Source of the DNA: Azospirillum agricola
GTDB lineage: Bacteria; Pseudomonadota; Alphaproteobacteria; Azospirillales; Azospirillaceae
Assembly: GCF_017876095.1 (NCBI RefSeq)
Contig: NZ_JAGINM010000003.1
Span: 313,491 to 377,490, forward strand
Direction of reading: 5' to 3'
DNA length: 64,000 bases
The notes beneath the pieces are model-generated. The model did not search any database. It was not told the DNA's origin and saw only the letters and a program-made list of their open reading frames with translations. Made by a program: the position numbers and the translations under genes. Shown piece by piece: positions 17,225 through 25,834 of the stretch. Position 1 is the stretch's first letter. The number at the start of each line of letters is the position of its first letter.

Positions 17225-18366
17225 GCGAAGCCTACATCGTCGGCGCCGCGATGATCCCGATGGGGAAGCATCGCGAGTCCAGCTACTCCGGTCTGGCGAT
17301 CCCGGCCGTTCTCAACGCCCTGCGCTCGGCCAACATCACGCCGAAGGACGTCCAGGGCGTGGTCTGCGGCCACGCTTTCGGCGGCATGCTGACCGGCCAG
17401 CGCATCGTCAAGGAGATCGGCATCGGCGGCGTTCCGGTCATGAACGTCGACAACGCCTGCTCGGGCGGCGCCACCGCGCTGCACCTCGCGGTCAAGGAGA
17501 TCGCCGCCGGCCGCCACGACGTCATGCTGGTGATCGGCGTCGACAAGCTGACCCAGTTCGGCGGCGGCACCCTGCCGCTGGTCGCCGAGGATCCCGAGGT
17601 GCAGCAGGGCATGGTCATGCCGGCCCTCTACGCCATGCGCGCCCGCCGCTTCCTGCACGAGCGCGACGCGACCACCGCCGATCTGGCCGGGGTCAGCGTC
17701 AAGGCCCGCCGCCACGGCGTGAAGAACCCCTACGCGCAGTTCCGCAGCGAGGTGACGGTGGACGAGGTTCTCGCCTCCCGCTTCATCGCCGAGCCGCTGA
17801 CCCTGATGCAGTGCTGCCCGACCGGCGACGGCGCGGCGGCTGTGGTCGTGGTCTCCGAGGCCGGGCGCAAGAAGCTCGGCCTGCCGGCGGTGCGCGTCGC
17901 CGCCTCGATCCTGCATTCGGGTTCGGCGACCGCCGGCTTTCGCAACATGCTGCGGCCGGAGATCACCTACCATTCGGCCCGGGACGCCTACGAGGCGGCC
18001 GGCATCGGCCCGCAGGACGTCGACGTCGTCGAACTGCACGACGCCTTCACCATCGCCGAGCTGGTCTATTACGAGGCGCTCGGCCTCTGCGCCCCCGGCG
18101 AGGCGGCCGGCTTCCTGCGCGCCGGCAAGTCGACCTACGGCGGCGACGTCGTGGTCAACCCGAGCGGCGGCCTGCTGTCCAAGGGCCACCCGGTCGGCGC
18201 CAGCGGCGTCGCCCAGGCGGTGGAGCTCTACTGGCAGCTCACCGGCCAAGCCGGCGCCCGCCAGGTCGAGGGCGCCCGCGTCGCGCTGGCCCATGTGACC
18301 GGCGGCGGCATCGCCGGGCTCGACCACGGCGCCTGCACGGTCCACCTGCTCCAGGCGGTGCAGTGA
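17221..18366 (+). CDS. SCP2-type thiolase family acyl-CoA acetyltransferase/aldolase
   Basis: 381 residues. Nucleophile C80 lies in VDNACSGGAT, H273 in VVELHDAFT, and H323 in LLSKGHPVGASG. The usual second catalytic Cys-x-Gly near the C-terminus is replaced by AHVTGGGIAG, as in the non-degradative SCP2 branch. With a DUF35 partner, such proteins catalyse thiolytic or retro-aldol chain cleavage of CoA esters. Here it would perform the final C-C cleavage in a pathway that starts with CoA transfer and uses two SDR oxidations. Overlaps the DUF35 gene by four bases and the IclR gene by one. Confidence 0.88.
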   Translation: MSEAYIVGAAMIPMGKHRESSYSGLAIPAVLNALRSANITPKDVQGVVCGHAFGGMLTGQRIVKEIGIGGVPVMNVDNACSGGATALHLAVKEIAAGRHDVMLVIGVDKLTQFGGGTLPLVAEDPEVQQGMVMPALYAMRARRFLHERDATTADLAGVSVKARRHGVKNPYAQFRSEVTVDEVLASRFIAEPLTLMQCCPTGDGAAAVVVVSEAGRKKLGLPAVRVAASILHSGSATAGFRNMLRPEITYHSARDAYEAAGIGPQDVDVVELHDAFTIAELVYYEALGLCAPGEAAGFLRAGKSTYGGDVVVNPSGGLLSKGHPVGASGVAQAVELYWQLTGQAGARQVEGARVALAHVTGGGIAGLDHGACTVHLLQAVQ

Positions 18367-19193
18367 TGGCCCCCCCTCCCGCATCCGACCAGACCAAGAC
18401 GGGTGACACCGCCACCGCCGGCACCGGCGGGGCGGCCGGCACCGGCACGGTCAGCCGCGCGCTGATGCTCCTGTCGGTCCTGGCCGACGCGGGAGGGGAG
18501 GTGACGGTCAAATACGTCTCCGACACCATGCAGCTCTCGCCCTCGACCGCCCACCGCCTGCTTCAGCTCATGAAGGACGAAGGGTATGTCGAGGCGGTGC
18601 CGCGCAACCGCACCTACGTCGTCGGCCCGGCCTTCTACCGGGTCGCGGCGAAGGTGGTCGGCTCGGTGTCGCCCGTCACCATGGCCCAGCCGGTCGTCGA
18701 GGCGCTGGCCCAGCGCTTCGACGAGACGGTGCTGTTCGGCCTCTACCTGCGCACCGAGCAGGCGATGAGCTTCTCGGCCCGCGCCGACGGCAGCCAGCGC
18801 CTGCGCTACCAGATCGACATCGACAAGCCGCTGTCGCTGGTGTGGGGCGCCTCGGGGAAGGCCATCATGGCCCATCTGCCAAAGGAGACCATCGCCGCCA
18901 TCCTCGCCAAGGAGGGGCCGTCGCCGGCCACCGGCGCGCCGGTGCCCGCCGCCGACGCGCTGGCGGCGGAGCTGGCCGCCATCCGCGCCCGCGGCTTCGC
19001 CGTGTCGGAGAGCGAGAAGCTGCCCGACGCGCGCGGCGTCGCCGCCCCGGTCTTCGGCGCCAGCGGCGTCTGCGGCTGCCTCTGCCTGACCTCGCCCAAG
19101 CAGCGCATCGCGAGCCTGTCGATCGACGCGATCGGCGGCGAGATCGCCCGCGCCGCCCACGACCTTTCCCGCACCCTTGGAGCCTCGACATGA
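18366..19193 (+). CDS. IclR family transcriptional regulator within the catabolic operon
   Basis: 275 residues. A Gly/Ala/Thr-rich N-terminal tail precedes the winged helix (about 30-85; VKYVSDTMQLSPSTAHRLLQLM). The effector domain shows ETVLFGLYLR, LVWGASGKAIMAHL and ARGVAAPVF. Start ATG overlaps the thiolase stop (TGATG), and its own stop overlaps the CoA-transferase start. Being inside the operon, it should autoregulate through the operators at 15805-15840. The inducer is probably a CoA ester or the pathway substrate. Confidence 0.88.
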   Translation: MAPPPASDQTKTGDTATAGTGGAAGTGTVSRALMLLSVLADAGGEVTVKYVSDTMQLSPSTAHRLLQLMKDEGYVEAVPRNRTYVVGPAFYRVAAKVVGSVSPVTMAQPVVEALAQRFDETVLFGLYLRTEQAMSFSARADGSQRLRYQIDIDKPLSLVWGASGKAIMAHLPKETIAAILAKEGPSPATGAPVPAADALAAELAAIRARGFAVSESEKLPDARGVAAPVFGASGVCGCLCLTSPKQRIASLSIDAIGGEIARAAHDLSRTLGAST

Positions 19194-20446
19194 GCGAGCC
19201 GCAAGCCACGGCGAAACCCCTCGCCGGCTATCGCGTCGTCGATCTCACCACCTTCCTGTCCGGCCCCTTCTGCACGCAGATCCTCGCCGACCTCGGCGCC
19301 GACGTCGTCAAGATCGAGACGCCGCAGGGCGATTCGAGCCGCGCCATCCCGCCGCACTTCGTCGGCGACGACAGCGCCTATTACCTCGGCATCAACCGCA
19401 GCAAGCGCAGCCTCGCCGTCGACATGAAGCAGCCCGACGGGCTGGCCCTGGTCCTGCGGCTGATCGCCACCGCCGACGTGGTGGTCGAGAACTACCGGCC
19501 GGGCGTGGCCGCCCGCCTCGGGCTCGACATCGCGGCGCTGCGCGCCGAGCGGCCGGGCCTGATCTGGGCCTCGGTCAGCGGCTTCGGCCAGACCGGGCCG
19601 TGGCGCGACAAGCCGGCCTACGACATGATCGTCCAGGCGCTGTCCGGCGTCATGAGCCTGACCGGCGAGCCCGGCCGCCCGGCCGTCCGCCTCGGCATCC
19701 CGGCGGGCGACATGGTCGCCGGCATGTACGCGACGATCGCCATCAACGCCGCGCTGGCCGAGCGCGAGCGCAGCGGGCAGGGCCGGGTGATCGACGTCTC
19801 GATGCTCGACTGCCAGCTCGCCATGCTGTCCTACCAGAGCACCTACGCGCTGGTCGCCGGCACGGTTCCGCAGCCGCAGGGCGCCCGCCACGACAGCATC
19901 CCGACCTACCGCTCCTTCGTGGCGCGCGACGGCCGCGAGCTGGTGGTCACCGCCAACACCGAGCGCATGTGGGAAGGGCTCTGCCAGGGGCTCGACCGCG
20001 CGGCGCTGCTGTCCGACCCGCGCTTCGCCAGCGCCAAGCTGCGGCTGGCCAACCGCGAGGCCCTGTGGCCGCTGCTGGAGGAGGCCTTCCTCGCCCGCGA
20101 CGCCGCCGACTGGATCGCCCCGCTCGACGCCAGGGGCGTGCCGGTCGCGCTGATCAAGACGGTGCCGGAGGCGCTGTCCGACGCGCGCGAACACGGCCGC
20201 GGCATGATCCTGCCGCTGACCGACGCCGCCGGCACGTCGATCGACGTGGTCGGCAACCCGATCAAGTTCGTCGACGAGGGCGGCTTGGCGGAGGATCCCG
20301 CCCGCTACCCGCCGGTGCTCGGCGCCGACGCCGAAAGCGTGCTCGACCAGTGGCTGGGGATCGGTTCCGCCGATGTCCGCAAGCTGTTCGACGCCCAGAC
20401 CCTGGTCCGCCGCACCCCCGTTCAGGACAACCGCGATGTCGCTTGA
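19190..20446 (+). CDS. Class III (CaiB/BaiF/formyl-CoA type) CoA-transferase
   Basis: 418 residues. N-terminal LAGYRVVDLTTFLSGPFCTQILADLGADVVKIE is the family signature. The catalytic Asp lies in KPAYDMIVQALSG, and GEPGRPAVRLGIP and the FxARDGRELVVTA region are present. These enzymes move CoA between carboxylic acids via an aspartyl-CoA thioester, typically from succinyl-CoA or another product CoA ester. It would activate the imported acid without ATP. Only one CoA-transferase is present, whereas the related Bbs pathway uses two subunits (BbsEF). Overlaps the IclR stop by four bases and the next SDR by 11. Confidence 0.9.
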   Translation: MSEPQATAKPLAGYRVVDLTTFLSGPFCTQILADLGADVVKIETPQGDSSRAIPPHFVGDDSAYYLGINRSKRSLAVDMKQPDGLALVLRLIATADVVVENYRPGVAARLGLDIAALRAERPGLIWASVSGFGQTGPWRDKPAYDMIVQALSGVMSLTGEPGRPAVRLGIPAGDMVAGMYATIAINAALAERERSGQGRVIDVSMLDCQLAMLSYQSTYALVAGTVPQPQGARHDSIPTYRSFVARDGRELVVTANTERMWEGLCQGLDRAALLSDPRFASAKLRLANREALWPLLEEAFLARDAADWIAPLDARGVPVALIKTVPEALSDAREHGRGMILPLTDAAGTSIDVVGNPIKFVDEGGLAEDPARYPPVLGADAESVLDQWLGIGSADVRKLFDAQTLVRRTPVQDNRDVA

Positions 20447-21215
20447 TTTCTCCATCAGCATGAAGGGCCGGGTCGCGGTCGTCACCGGCGGGGCCGCCGG
20501 CATCGGCCAGGCGGTCGCCGCCGAGCTTCTGCGCCAGGGCTGCGTCGTCGGCGCCGTCGACCGCACAGCCGACGGCGTGCCGGACGGCGTGACCCCGCTG
20601 GTCGCCGACGTGCGCGACCAGGGCGCGCTGAACGCCGCCATCGGCGGCTTCGGCGAGCGGCACGGCCGCATCGACTTCCTCGTGAACAACGCCGGCGTCA
20701 GCTTCGTCGGCACCATCGAGGATGGCAGCGAGGAGGACTGGGCCCGCCTGTTCGACATCAACGTGATGGGGCAGATGCGCTCGACGCGGGCGGCGCTGCC
20801 GCACCTGCGCAAGTCGGACGCCGGCGCCATCGTCAACATGTCGTCCTGCACGGCGATGAACGGCCTGCGCCAGCGCGCCCTCTATTCGGCGAGCAAGGGC
20901 GCGGTGCAGTCGATGACCATGGCGATGGCCGCCGACCTGATCGCCGAGGGCATCCGCGTCAACTGCATCGCCCCCGGCACGGTCGACACCCCCTTCATGG
21001 CCGAGCTGGCGGCGCGCGCCCCCGATCCCGCCGCCAAGCGCGCCGAGTTCGCGGCGCGCCAGCCGAGCGGCCTGATGGTCGATCCGCTGGAGGTGGCGCT
21101 GGCCGTCGTCTTCCTGCTGCGCCCCGGCGCCAATGGCAGCGTCGGCACCTGCCTCACCATCGACGGCGGCATGGCCGCCCTGCGCGTTCCGCCGCGCCCC
21201 GTGACTCAACCCTGA
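20436..21215 (+). CDS. Short-chain dehydrogenase/reductase (first of two)
   Basis: 259 residues. Cofactor motif TGGAAGIGQ, NNAG at the usual position, catalytic Ser in MSSCTA, and Y-SASK as the YxxxK pair. NAD preference is suggested by the acidic residue in AVDRTAD. A C-terminal TIDGG motif is present. Probably oxidises a beta-hydroxyacyl-CoA to the beta-ketoacyl-CoA that the thiolase cleaves. Overlaps the CoA-transferase gene by 11 bases. It could equally act on a ring alcohol. Confidence 0.88.
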   Translation: MSLDFSISMKGRVAVVTGGAAGIGQAVAAELLRQGCVVGAVDRTADGVPDGVTPLVADVRDQGALNAAIGGFGERHGRIDFLVNNAGVSFVGTIEDGSEEDWARLFDINVMGQMRSTRAALPHLRKSDAGAIVNMSSCTAMNGLRQRALYSASKGAVQSMTMAMAADLIAEGIRVNCIAPGTVDTPFMAELAARAPDPAAKRAEFAARQPSGLMVDPLEVALAVVFLLRPGANGSVGTCLTIDGGMAALRVPPRPVTQP

Positions 21216-21287
21216 TTGCATACTCGGATAATCATGGCGCAAGCCGATCCAACCGGCCGCCGGTCCGGAATCCCCAAGGAGCGTGTT

Positions 21288-22043
21288 ATGGACTTCAACG
21301 GTAAGACCGTCATCATCACCGGCGCCGGCCAGGGCATCGGCCGCGCCTACGCCCAAGCCTTCGCCGCCGCCGGCGGCGCCGTCGTCGTCGCCGACCTGAA
21401 CGGCAAGCAGGCCGAGAGCGTCGCCGCCGAGATCACCACGGCCGGCGGCCGCGCCATCGCCGTCACGGTGGACGTCGCCGAGAAGACCAGCGTCGCCGCC
21501 ATGGTCGAGCGGACGCTGGCCGCCTTCGGCCGCATCGACGTGCTGATCAACAACGCCGCCATCTTCTCCACGCTGAAGATGAAGCCGTTCGAGGAGATCG
21601 ACGCCGACGAGTGGGACCGCGTGATGGCGGTGAACGCGCGCGGCGTGTTCCTGTGCTGCCAGGCGGTCGCCGGGCCGATGCGCCAGGGCGGCTACGGCCG
21701 CATCGTCAACATCTCCTCCAGCGTCGTCGTCACCGGCCGCAAGCACTACGCCCACTACGTCGCCTCCAAGGGCGCCGTCGTGGCGCTGACCCGCGCGCTG
21801 GCCACCGAGCTGGGCGAGGACGACATCACCGTCAACGCCATCAGCCCGCACGGCATCGTCACCGAGGTTCCGCGCGACACCATCAAGCCCGAGCAGTGGG
21901 ACGCGATCATCTCGGCCCAGGCGCTCAAGCGCAAGGGCGACCCGAGCGACATGATCGGCGCGACCATGTTCCTCGCCTCCGACGCCGCCAAGTACATCAC
22001 CGGCCAGACGCTGAACGTCGACGCCGGCCTCCGCTACAACTGA
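21288..22043 (+). CDS. Short-chain dehydrogenase/reductase (second of two)
   Basis: 251 residues from the ATG at 21288 with AAGGAG upstream. Motifs: TGAGQGIGR, NNAA, catalytic Ser in NISSSV, YVASK, and a final NVDAG. The Asp in VVADLNGK indicates NAD(H). The 73-base gap from the first SDR has its own ribosome site. Both SDRs look catalytically intact, unlike benzylsuccinate BbsC, which is described as inactive. Two separate oxidation steps are therefore more likely than one heterodimer, though this is inference. Confidence 0.88.
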   Translation: MDFNGKTVIITGAGQGIGRAYAQAFAAAGGAVVVADLNGKQAESVAAEITTAGGRAIAVTVDVAEKTSVAAMVERTLAAFGRIDVLINNAAIFSTLKMKPFEEIDADEWDRVMAVNARGVFLCCQAVAGPMRQGGYGRIVNISSSVVVTGRKHYAHYVASKGAVVALTRALATELGEDDITVNAISPHGIVTEVPRDTIKPEQWDAIISAQALKRKGDPSDMIGATMFLASDAAKYITGQTLNVDAGLRYN

Positions 22044-22063
22044 TCCGTGGAAGGATGGCCAAC

Positions 22064-22615
22064 ATGACCGCCCCCAGCGCCGCCCTCGACGCTTCCGTGA
22101 TCGGCCGCCGCAGCGCGCGGCGCCACCGCATCGCCGTCATCGACGGCCCGAACATGTCCAACCTGGGCGCCCGCAGCAAGAAGGTCTACGGCGCCATCGG
22201 CTCGCTCGACGAGCTGAAGGCCTACGTCCGCGACTTCGGCGCCCGCATCGGCGTGGACGTGGAGAACTTCTCGTCGAACCACCAGGGCGACATCCTGGAG
22301 TTCATCCACGCCTCGGCCGACCGGGTCGACGGCTACATCATCAACCCGGCGGGGCTGACCACGGTGGGCGAGGGCGTGCGCCACGCGCTGGAGGACACCG
22401 GCCGTCCGACCGTCGAGGTGCATTTCGCCAACATCTCGGCCGGCGCCGGCGCCTCGCGCGGCCTTGGCGGCGGCTCGATCCGGTCGAGCTTCACCCACAC
22501 GGCGACCGGCCTGTGCATGGGCCTGCGCCACTACAGCTACGTCGCGGCGCTGACCGGGCTGGTCCTGGCGCTCGACGACGAGGGTTTCCTCGGCGCCGAT
22601 CTGCCGGCGCTCTGA
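22064..22615 (+). CDS. Type II 3-dehydroquinate dehydratase-like protein lacking two catalytic residues
   Basis: 183 residues from the ATG at 22064 (AAGGA upstream; the ATG at 22055 would add three residues). The fold-defining order is conserved: DGPNMSNLGARSKKVYG (R37, Y42), SNHQGDILEFIH, IINPAG (N94) and VEVHFANI (E118, H120). Compared with type II dehydroquinases, the catalytic His after INPGAxT is T100 and the Asp of the xRDAL motif is H107. A 20-residue N-terminal extension precedes the fold. These changes argue against dehydroquinate dehydration. It probably acts as a dehydratase, isomerase or binding protein on another cyclic or branched acid of this cluster. Confidence 0.75.
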   Translation: MTAPSAALDASVIGRRSARRHRIAVIDGPNMSNLGARSKKVYGAIGSLDELKAYVRDFGARIGVDVENFSSNHQGDILEFIHASADRVDGYIINPAGLTTVGEGVRHALEDTGRPTVEVHFANISAGAGASRGLGGGSIRSSFTHTATGLCMGLRHYSYVAALTGLVLALDDEGFLGADLPAL

Positions 22616-22665
22616 GCGACACCCGAGCCGATCAAAATCAGCGAGAAAAACAGGAGGAACCCCCG

Positions 22666-23679
22666 ATGATCAACCTTTCCCGTCGCGCCCTGATGCAGTC
22701 GGCCGCCGTCGCCGGTGCCGTCACCATTCTGTCGCGCCCGGCCCGCGCCGCCGCCGAATACACCTTCAAGATCGCCAGCGACATCCCGGCGAGCCACCCC
22801 TGCAACGTCCGCGCCCAGGAAGCGGCCGACCGGATCTTCAAGGAGACCAACGGCCGCGTCGAGATCAAGCTGTTCCCGAACAACCAGCTCGGCAGCGGCC
22901 CGGACATGCTGAGCCAGCTGCGCTCCGGCGCGCTGGAGATGTTCATCTACTCGACCCAGCTCGTCGCCCCGCTGGTGCCGGCGACGGCGCTGCCGGGCAT
23001 CGGCTTCGCCTTCAAGGACACCGACGCGGCGCTGGGCGCGCTCGACGGCGACCTCGGCGCCTATCTGCGCAAGCAGATGGAGAAGGTCGGGCTGATCGCC
23101 ATGCCGCGCATCTGGACCAGCGGCTACCGTCAGGTCACCACCAGCACCAAGCCGATCGTCACCCCGGCCGACCTCGACGGGCTGAAGATCCGCGTGCCGG
23201 CCAGCCCGATGTGGGTGTCGCTGTTCAAGGGCTTCGGCGCCGCCCCGACGGCGATCAACTTCGCGGAGCTCTACACCGCGTTGCAGACCAACCTGGTCAG
23301 CGGCCAGGAGAACCCGCTGGTCGTGCTGGAGACCAACCGTCTCTACGAGGTGCAGAAGTTCTGCTCGATGACCAACCACATGTGGGACGGCTACTGGGTG
23401 CTGGCCAACCGCCGCGTCTTCTCGTCGCTGCCGGCCGACCTCCAGGCCATCGTCACCAAGCATTTCGACGCCGCGGCGCTCGACCAGCGCGCCGACATGG
23501 CCAGTCAGTCGGCCAGCCTGCGCGAACAGCTCACCGCCAAGGGCCTGACCTTCAACGACATCGACATCGCGCCCTTCCGCAAGAAGCTCCAGGAGGCCGG
23601 CTACTTCGCCGAGTGGAAGCAGAAGTTCGGCGACGAGGCCTGGTCGGTGCTGGAGAAGTACACCGGCCCGCTGAGCTGA
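22666..23679 (+). CDS. TRAP transporter periplasmic substrate-binding protein (DctP family)
   Basis: 337 residues with CAGGAGG upstream. The N-terminus SRRALMQSAAVAGAV carries a twin-arginine-like export signal ending ARAAA. The mature protein shows the family pattern FKIASDIPASHPCNVRAQEAADRI, LFPNNQLGSGPDML and the GLKIRVPASPMW segment. The conserved carboxylate-binding arginine is expected in the latter. It delivers an organic acid to the fused membrane component at 23948, consistent with the cluster degrading a carboxylic acid. Confidence 0.92.
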   Translation: MINLSRRALMQSAAVAGAVTILSRPARAAAEYTFKIASDIPASHPCNVRAQEAADRIFKETNGRVEIKLFPNNQLGSGPDMLSQLRSGALEMFIYSTQLVAPLVPATALPGIGFAFKDTDAALGALDGDLGAYLRKQMEKVGLIAMPRIWTSGYRQVTTSTKPIVTPADLDGLKIRVPASPMWVSLFKGFGAAPTAINFAELYTALQTNLVSGQENPLVVLETNRLYEVQKFCSMTNHMWDGYWVLANRRVFSSLPADLQAIVTKHFDAAALDQRADMASQSASLREQLTAKGLTFNDIDIAPFRKKLQEAGYFAEWKQKFGDEAWSVLEKYTGPLS

Positions 23680-23740
23680 TCCGCACGGTCCTTAGAGCGC
23701 CGAACAGAATTCCGTTTTCGCCATCGGTGCCCAATGGAAC

Positions 23741-23768
23741 CGTCATCCCCGCGAAGGCGGGGATGACG
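23741..23768. repeat. Perfect 12-bp inverted repeat (REP-like hairpin)
   Basis: CGTCATCCCCGC and GCGGGGATGACG around a GAAG loop lie between the two TRAP genes. This sequence type is a common dispersed bacterial palindrome. No T-run follows. It may raise the level of the binding protein relative to the membrane subunit by protecting upstream mRNA. Confidence 0.8.
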
Positions 23769-23807
23769 AGTCGAGAGACGACTCAAGGTTCTGTTAGGCG
23801 CTCTTAG

Positions 23808-23889
23808 CTGACCGACGACCCTCTGGGTTGCTGACCGACGACCCTCTGGGTCGCTGACTGCCGACCCTCTGGGTCGTTGACCGACGACG
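23808..23889. repeat. Tandem 23-bp direct repeats between TRAP transporter genes
   Basis: Three full units begin at 23808, 23831 and 23854 (core GACCCTCTGGGT preceded by CTGACCGAC), followed by a partial unit at 23877. Units differ at one to three positions. They lie in the 268-base gap before the DctQM gene, which contains no ORF I can support. There are no spacers, so this is not a CRISPR array. Confidence 0.85.
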
Positions 23890-23947
23890 CGAGCGGCGCC
23901 CCCTTGGGGACGCCGCTCCCGCCCTCTCCCGAACCGGGGAACTGACC

Positions 23948-25834
23948 ATGATGACATCCTCGTCCAAGGCGCCGCCCGGTCTCGCTCTCGCCGAGACGAC
24001 GGGCCTGCCGCGGATTCTCACCCTCCTCGAAGCGGGACTGGGCCGGGTCGTCGAGACCGCCGCCGGCCTTCTCGTGCTTGCCGAAGTGGTGATCCTGCTG
24101 GCCGGCGTCGTGTCCCGCTATGTCTTCCACGCCCCGCTGGTGTGGTCGGACGAGCTGGCCTCCATCCTGTTCCTGTGGCTGGCCATGCTCGGCTCGGTGG
24201 TGGCGTTGCGCCGTGGCGAGCACATGCGCATGACCGCCATCGTCAACGCCGTCTCGCCGGGCGCCCGCGCCCTCTGCGAGGCGGTCGGGCTGGTGGCGGC
24301 GCTGGCCTTCCTGGCGCTGATCTTCCACCCCGCCTACGAATACGCCGCCGACGAGATCTACATCACCACCCCGGCGCTGGAGATCCCCAACGTCTGGCGC
24401 GCCGCGGCCCTGCCGGTCGGCGTCGGGCTGATGGTCGTCGTCGCGGTTTCCCGCCTGCTGCGCCAGCCCGATTGGAAGCGCACCGCGCTGGCCGCCGCCG
24501 CGGTGGTCGCCGTCTGCGCCGCCGCCTACATGGCGCAGCCGGCGCTGAAGACGCTGGGCAACCTGAACCTCGTCGTCTTCTTCGTGATCTTCGTCGGCGC
24601 CACCGTGCTGGCCGGCGTGCCGATCGCCTTCTGCTTCGCGCTCGCCACCTTCGGCTATCTGGCGCTGACCACCTCGATGCCGCTGACCATCGTCGTCAGC
24701 CGCATGGACGAGGGCATGAGCCACCTGATCCTGCTGGCGGTGCCGCTGTTCGTCTTCCTCGGCGTGCTGATCGACATGACCGGCATGGGCTTCGCCATGG
24801 TGCGCTTCCTCGGCAACCTGCTGGGGCATGTGCGCGGCGGCCTGTCCTACGTGCTGGTCGGCGCCATGTACCTCGTCTCGGGCATTTCCGGCTCGAAGGC
24901 CGCCGACATGGCCGCCATCGCCCCGGTGCTGGTGCCGGAGATGGAGAAGCGCGGCTCCAAGCGCGGCGACCTGCTGGCCCTGCTGTCGGCCACCGGCGCC
25001 CAGACCGAGACGATCCCGCCCTCGCTGGTGCTGATCACCGTCGGCTCGGTCACCGGCATCTCGATCGCGGCGCTGTTCGCCGGCGGCCTCGTGCCGGCGC
25101 TGGTGCTCGGCATCTGCCTCTGCTTCGTCATCTGGTACCGCCATCGCGGCCTGACGGGCATCACCGCCCCGAAGGTCGGGCTGCCGGAGATCGGCCGCTC
25201 GCTGCTGATCGCGCTGCCGGCCATCATCCTGCCCTTCCTGATCCGCGCCGCCGTCATCGAGGGCGTGGCGACCGCGACCGAAGTCTCGACGCTCGGCATC
25301 GTCTACGCCGTCGTCGTCGGCCTCCTCGTCTACCGCAAGTTCGACTGGCGGCGGATCGGGCCGATGCTGGCCGACACCGCGTCGCTGTCGGGCGCCATCC
25401 TGCTGATCATCGGCGGGGCGACGGCGATGGGCTGGGCGCTGACCCAGTCGGGCTTCTCGACCAGCCTCGCCAACTTCATGGGCTCGCTGCCCGGCGGCGC
25501 CACCACCTTCCTCGGCATCTCGCTGATCGCCTTCGTCATCCTCGGCAGCCTGCTGGAGGGCATCCCCGCCATCGTGCTGTTCGGACCGCTGATGTTCCCC
25601 ATCGCCAAGCAGCTCGGCATCCACGAGGTGCATTACGCGATGGTCGTCGTCATCGCCATGGGCATCGGCCTGTTCGCCCCGCCCTTCGGCGTCGGCTACT
25701 ACGCGGCGGCGGCGATCGCCAAGATCAACCCGGACGAGGGCATGAAGCCGATGGTGGCCTACATCCTCGCCATGATCGTCGGCCTGATCATCGTCACCCT
25801 GTTCCCGATCCTGTCGACCGGCTTCATTCCATGA
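23948..25834 (+). CDS. Fused TRAP transporter membrane protein (DctQ-DctM)
   Basis: 628 residues. Residues 1-195 are the small four-helix DctQ part (AEVVILLAGVVSRYVFHAPLVWSDELASILFLW). Residues about 200-628 are the large DctM part, with LFVFLGVLIDMTGMG, SGSKAADMAAIAPVLVPEM and FAPPFGVGYYAAAAIA. Fusion of both units is common in one TRAP branch. It uses a sodium or proton gradient to import the acid bound by the DctP protein at 22666. The stop overlaps the hydrolase start (ATGA). Confidence 0.92.
   Translation: MMTSSSKAPPGLALAETTGLPRILTLLEAGLGRVVETAAGLLVLAEVVILLAGVVSRYVFHAPLVWSDELASILFLWLAMLGSVVALRRGEHMRMTAIVNAVSPGARALCEAVGLVAALAFLALIFHPAYEYAADEIYITTPALEIPNVWRAAALPVGVGLMVVVAVSRLLRQPDWKRTALAAAAVVAVCAAAYMAQPALKTLGNLNLVVFFVIFVGATVLAGVPIAFCFALATFGYLALTTSMPLTIVVSRMDEGMSHLILLAVPLFVFLGVLIDMTGMGFAMVRFLGNLLGHVRGGLSYVLVGAMYLVSGISGSKAADMAAIAPVLVPEMEKRGSKRGDLLALLSATGAQTETIPPSLVLITVGSVTGISIAALFAGGLVPALVLGICLCFVIWYRHRGLTGITAPKVGLPEIGRSLLIALPAIILPFLIRAAVIEGVATATEVSTLGIVYAVVVGLLVYRKFDWRRIGPMLADTASLSGAILLIIGGATAMGWALTQSGFSTSLANFMGSLPGGATTFLGISLIAFVILGSLLEGIPAIVLFGPLMFPIAKQLGIHEVHYAMVVVIAMGIGLFAPPFGVGYYAAAAIAKINPDEGMKPMVAYILAMIVGLIIVTLFPILSTGFIP

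Noticed and set aside
22064-22615. Genuine shikimate-pathway aroQ
   Set aside because: Two catalytic residues are replaced and the neighbours are catabolic, so I do not assign the symbol.
23808-23889. CRISPR-like repeat array
   Set aside because: Repeat units are directly adjacent with no spacers and no cas genes nearby.
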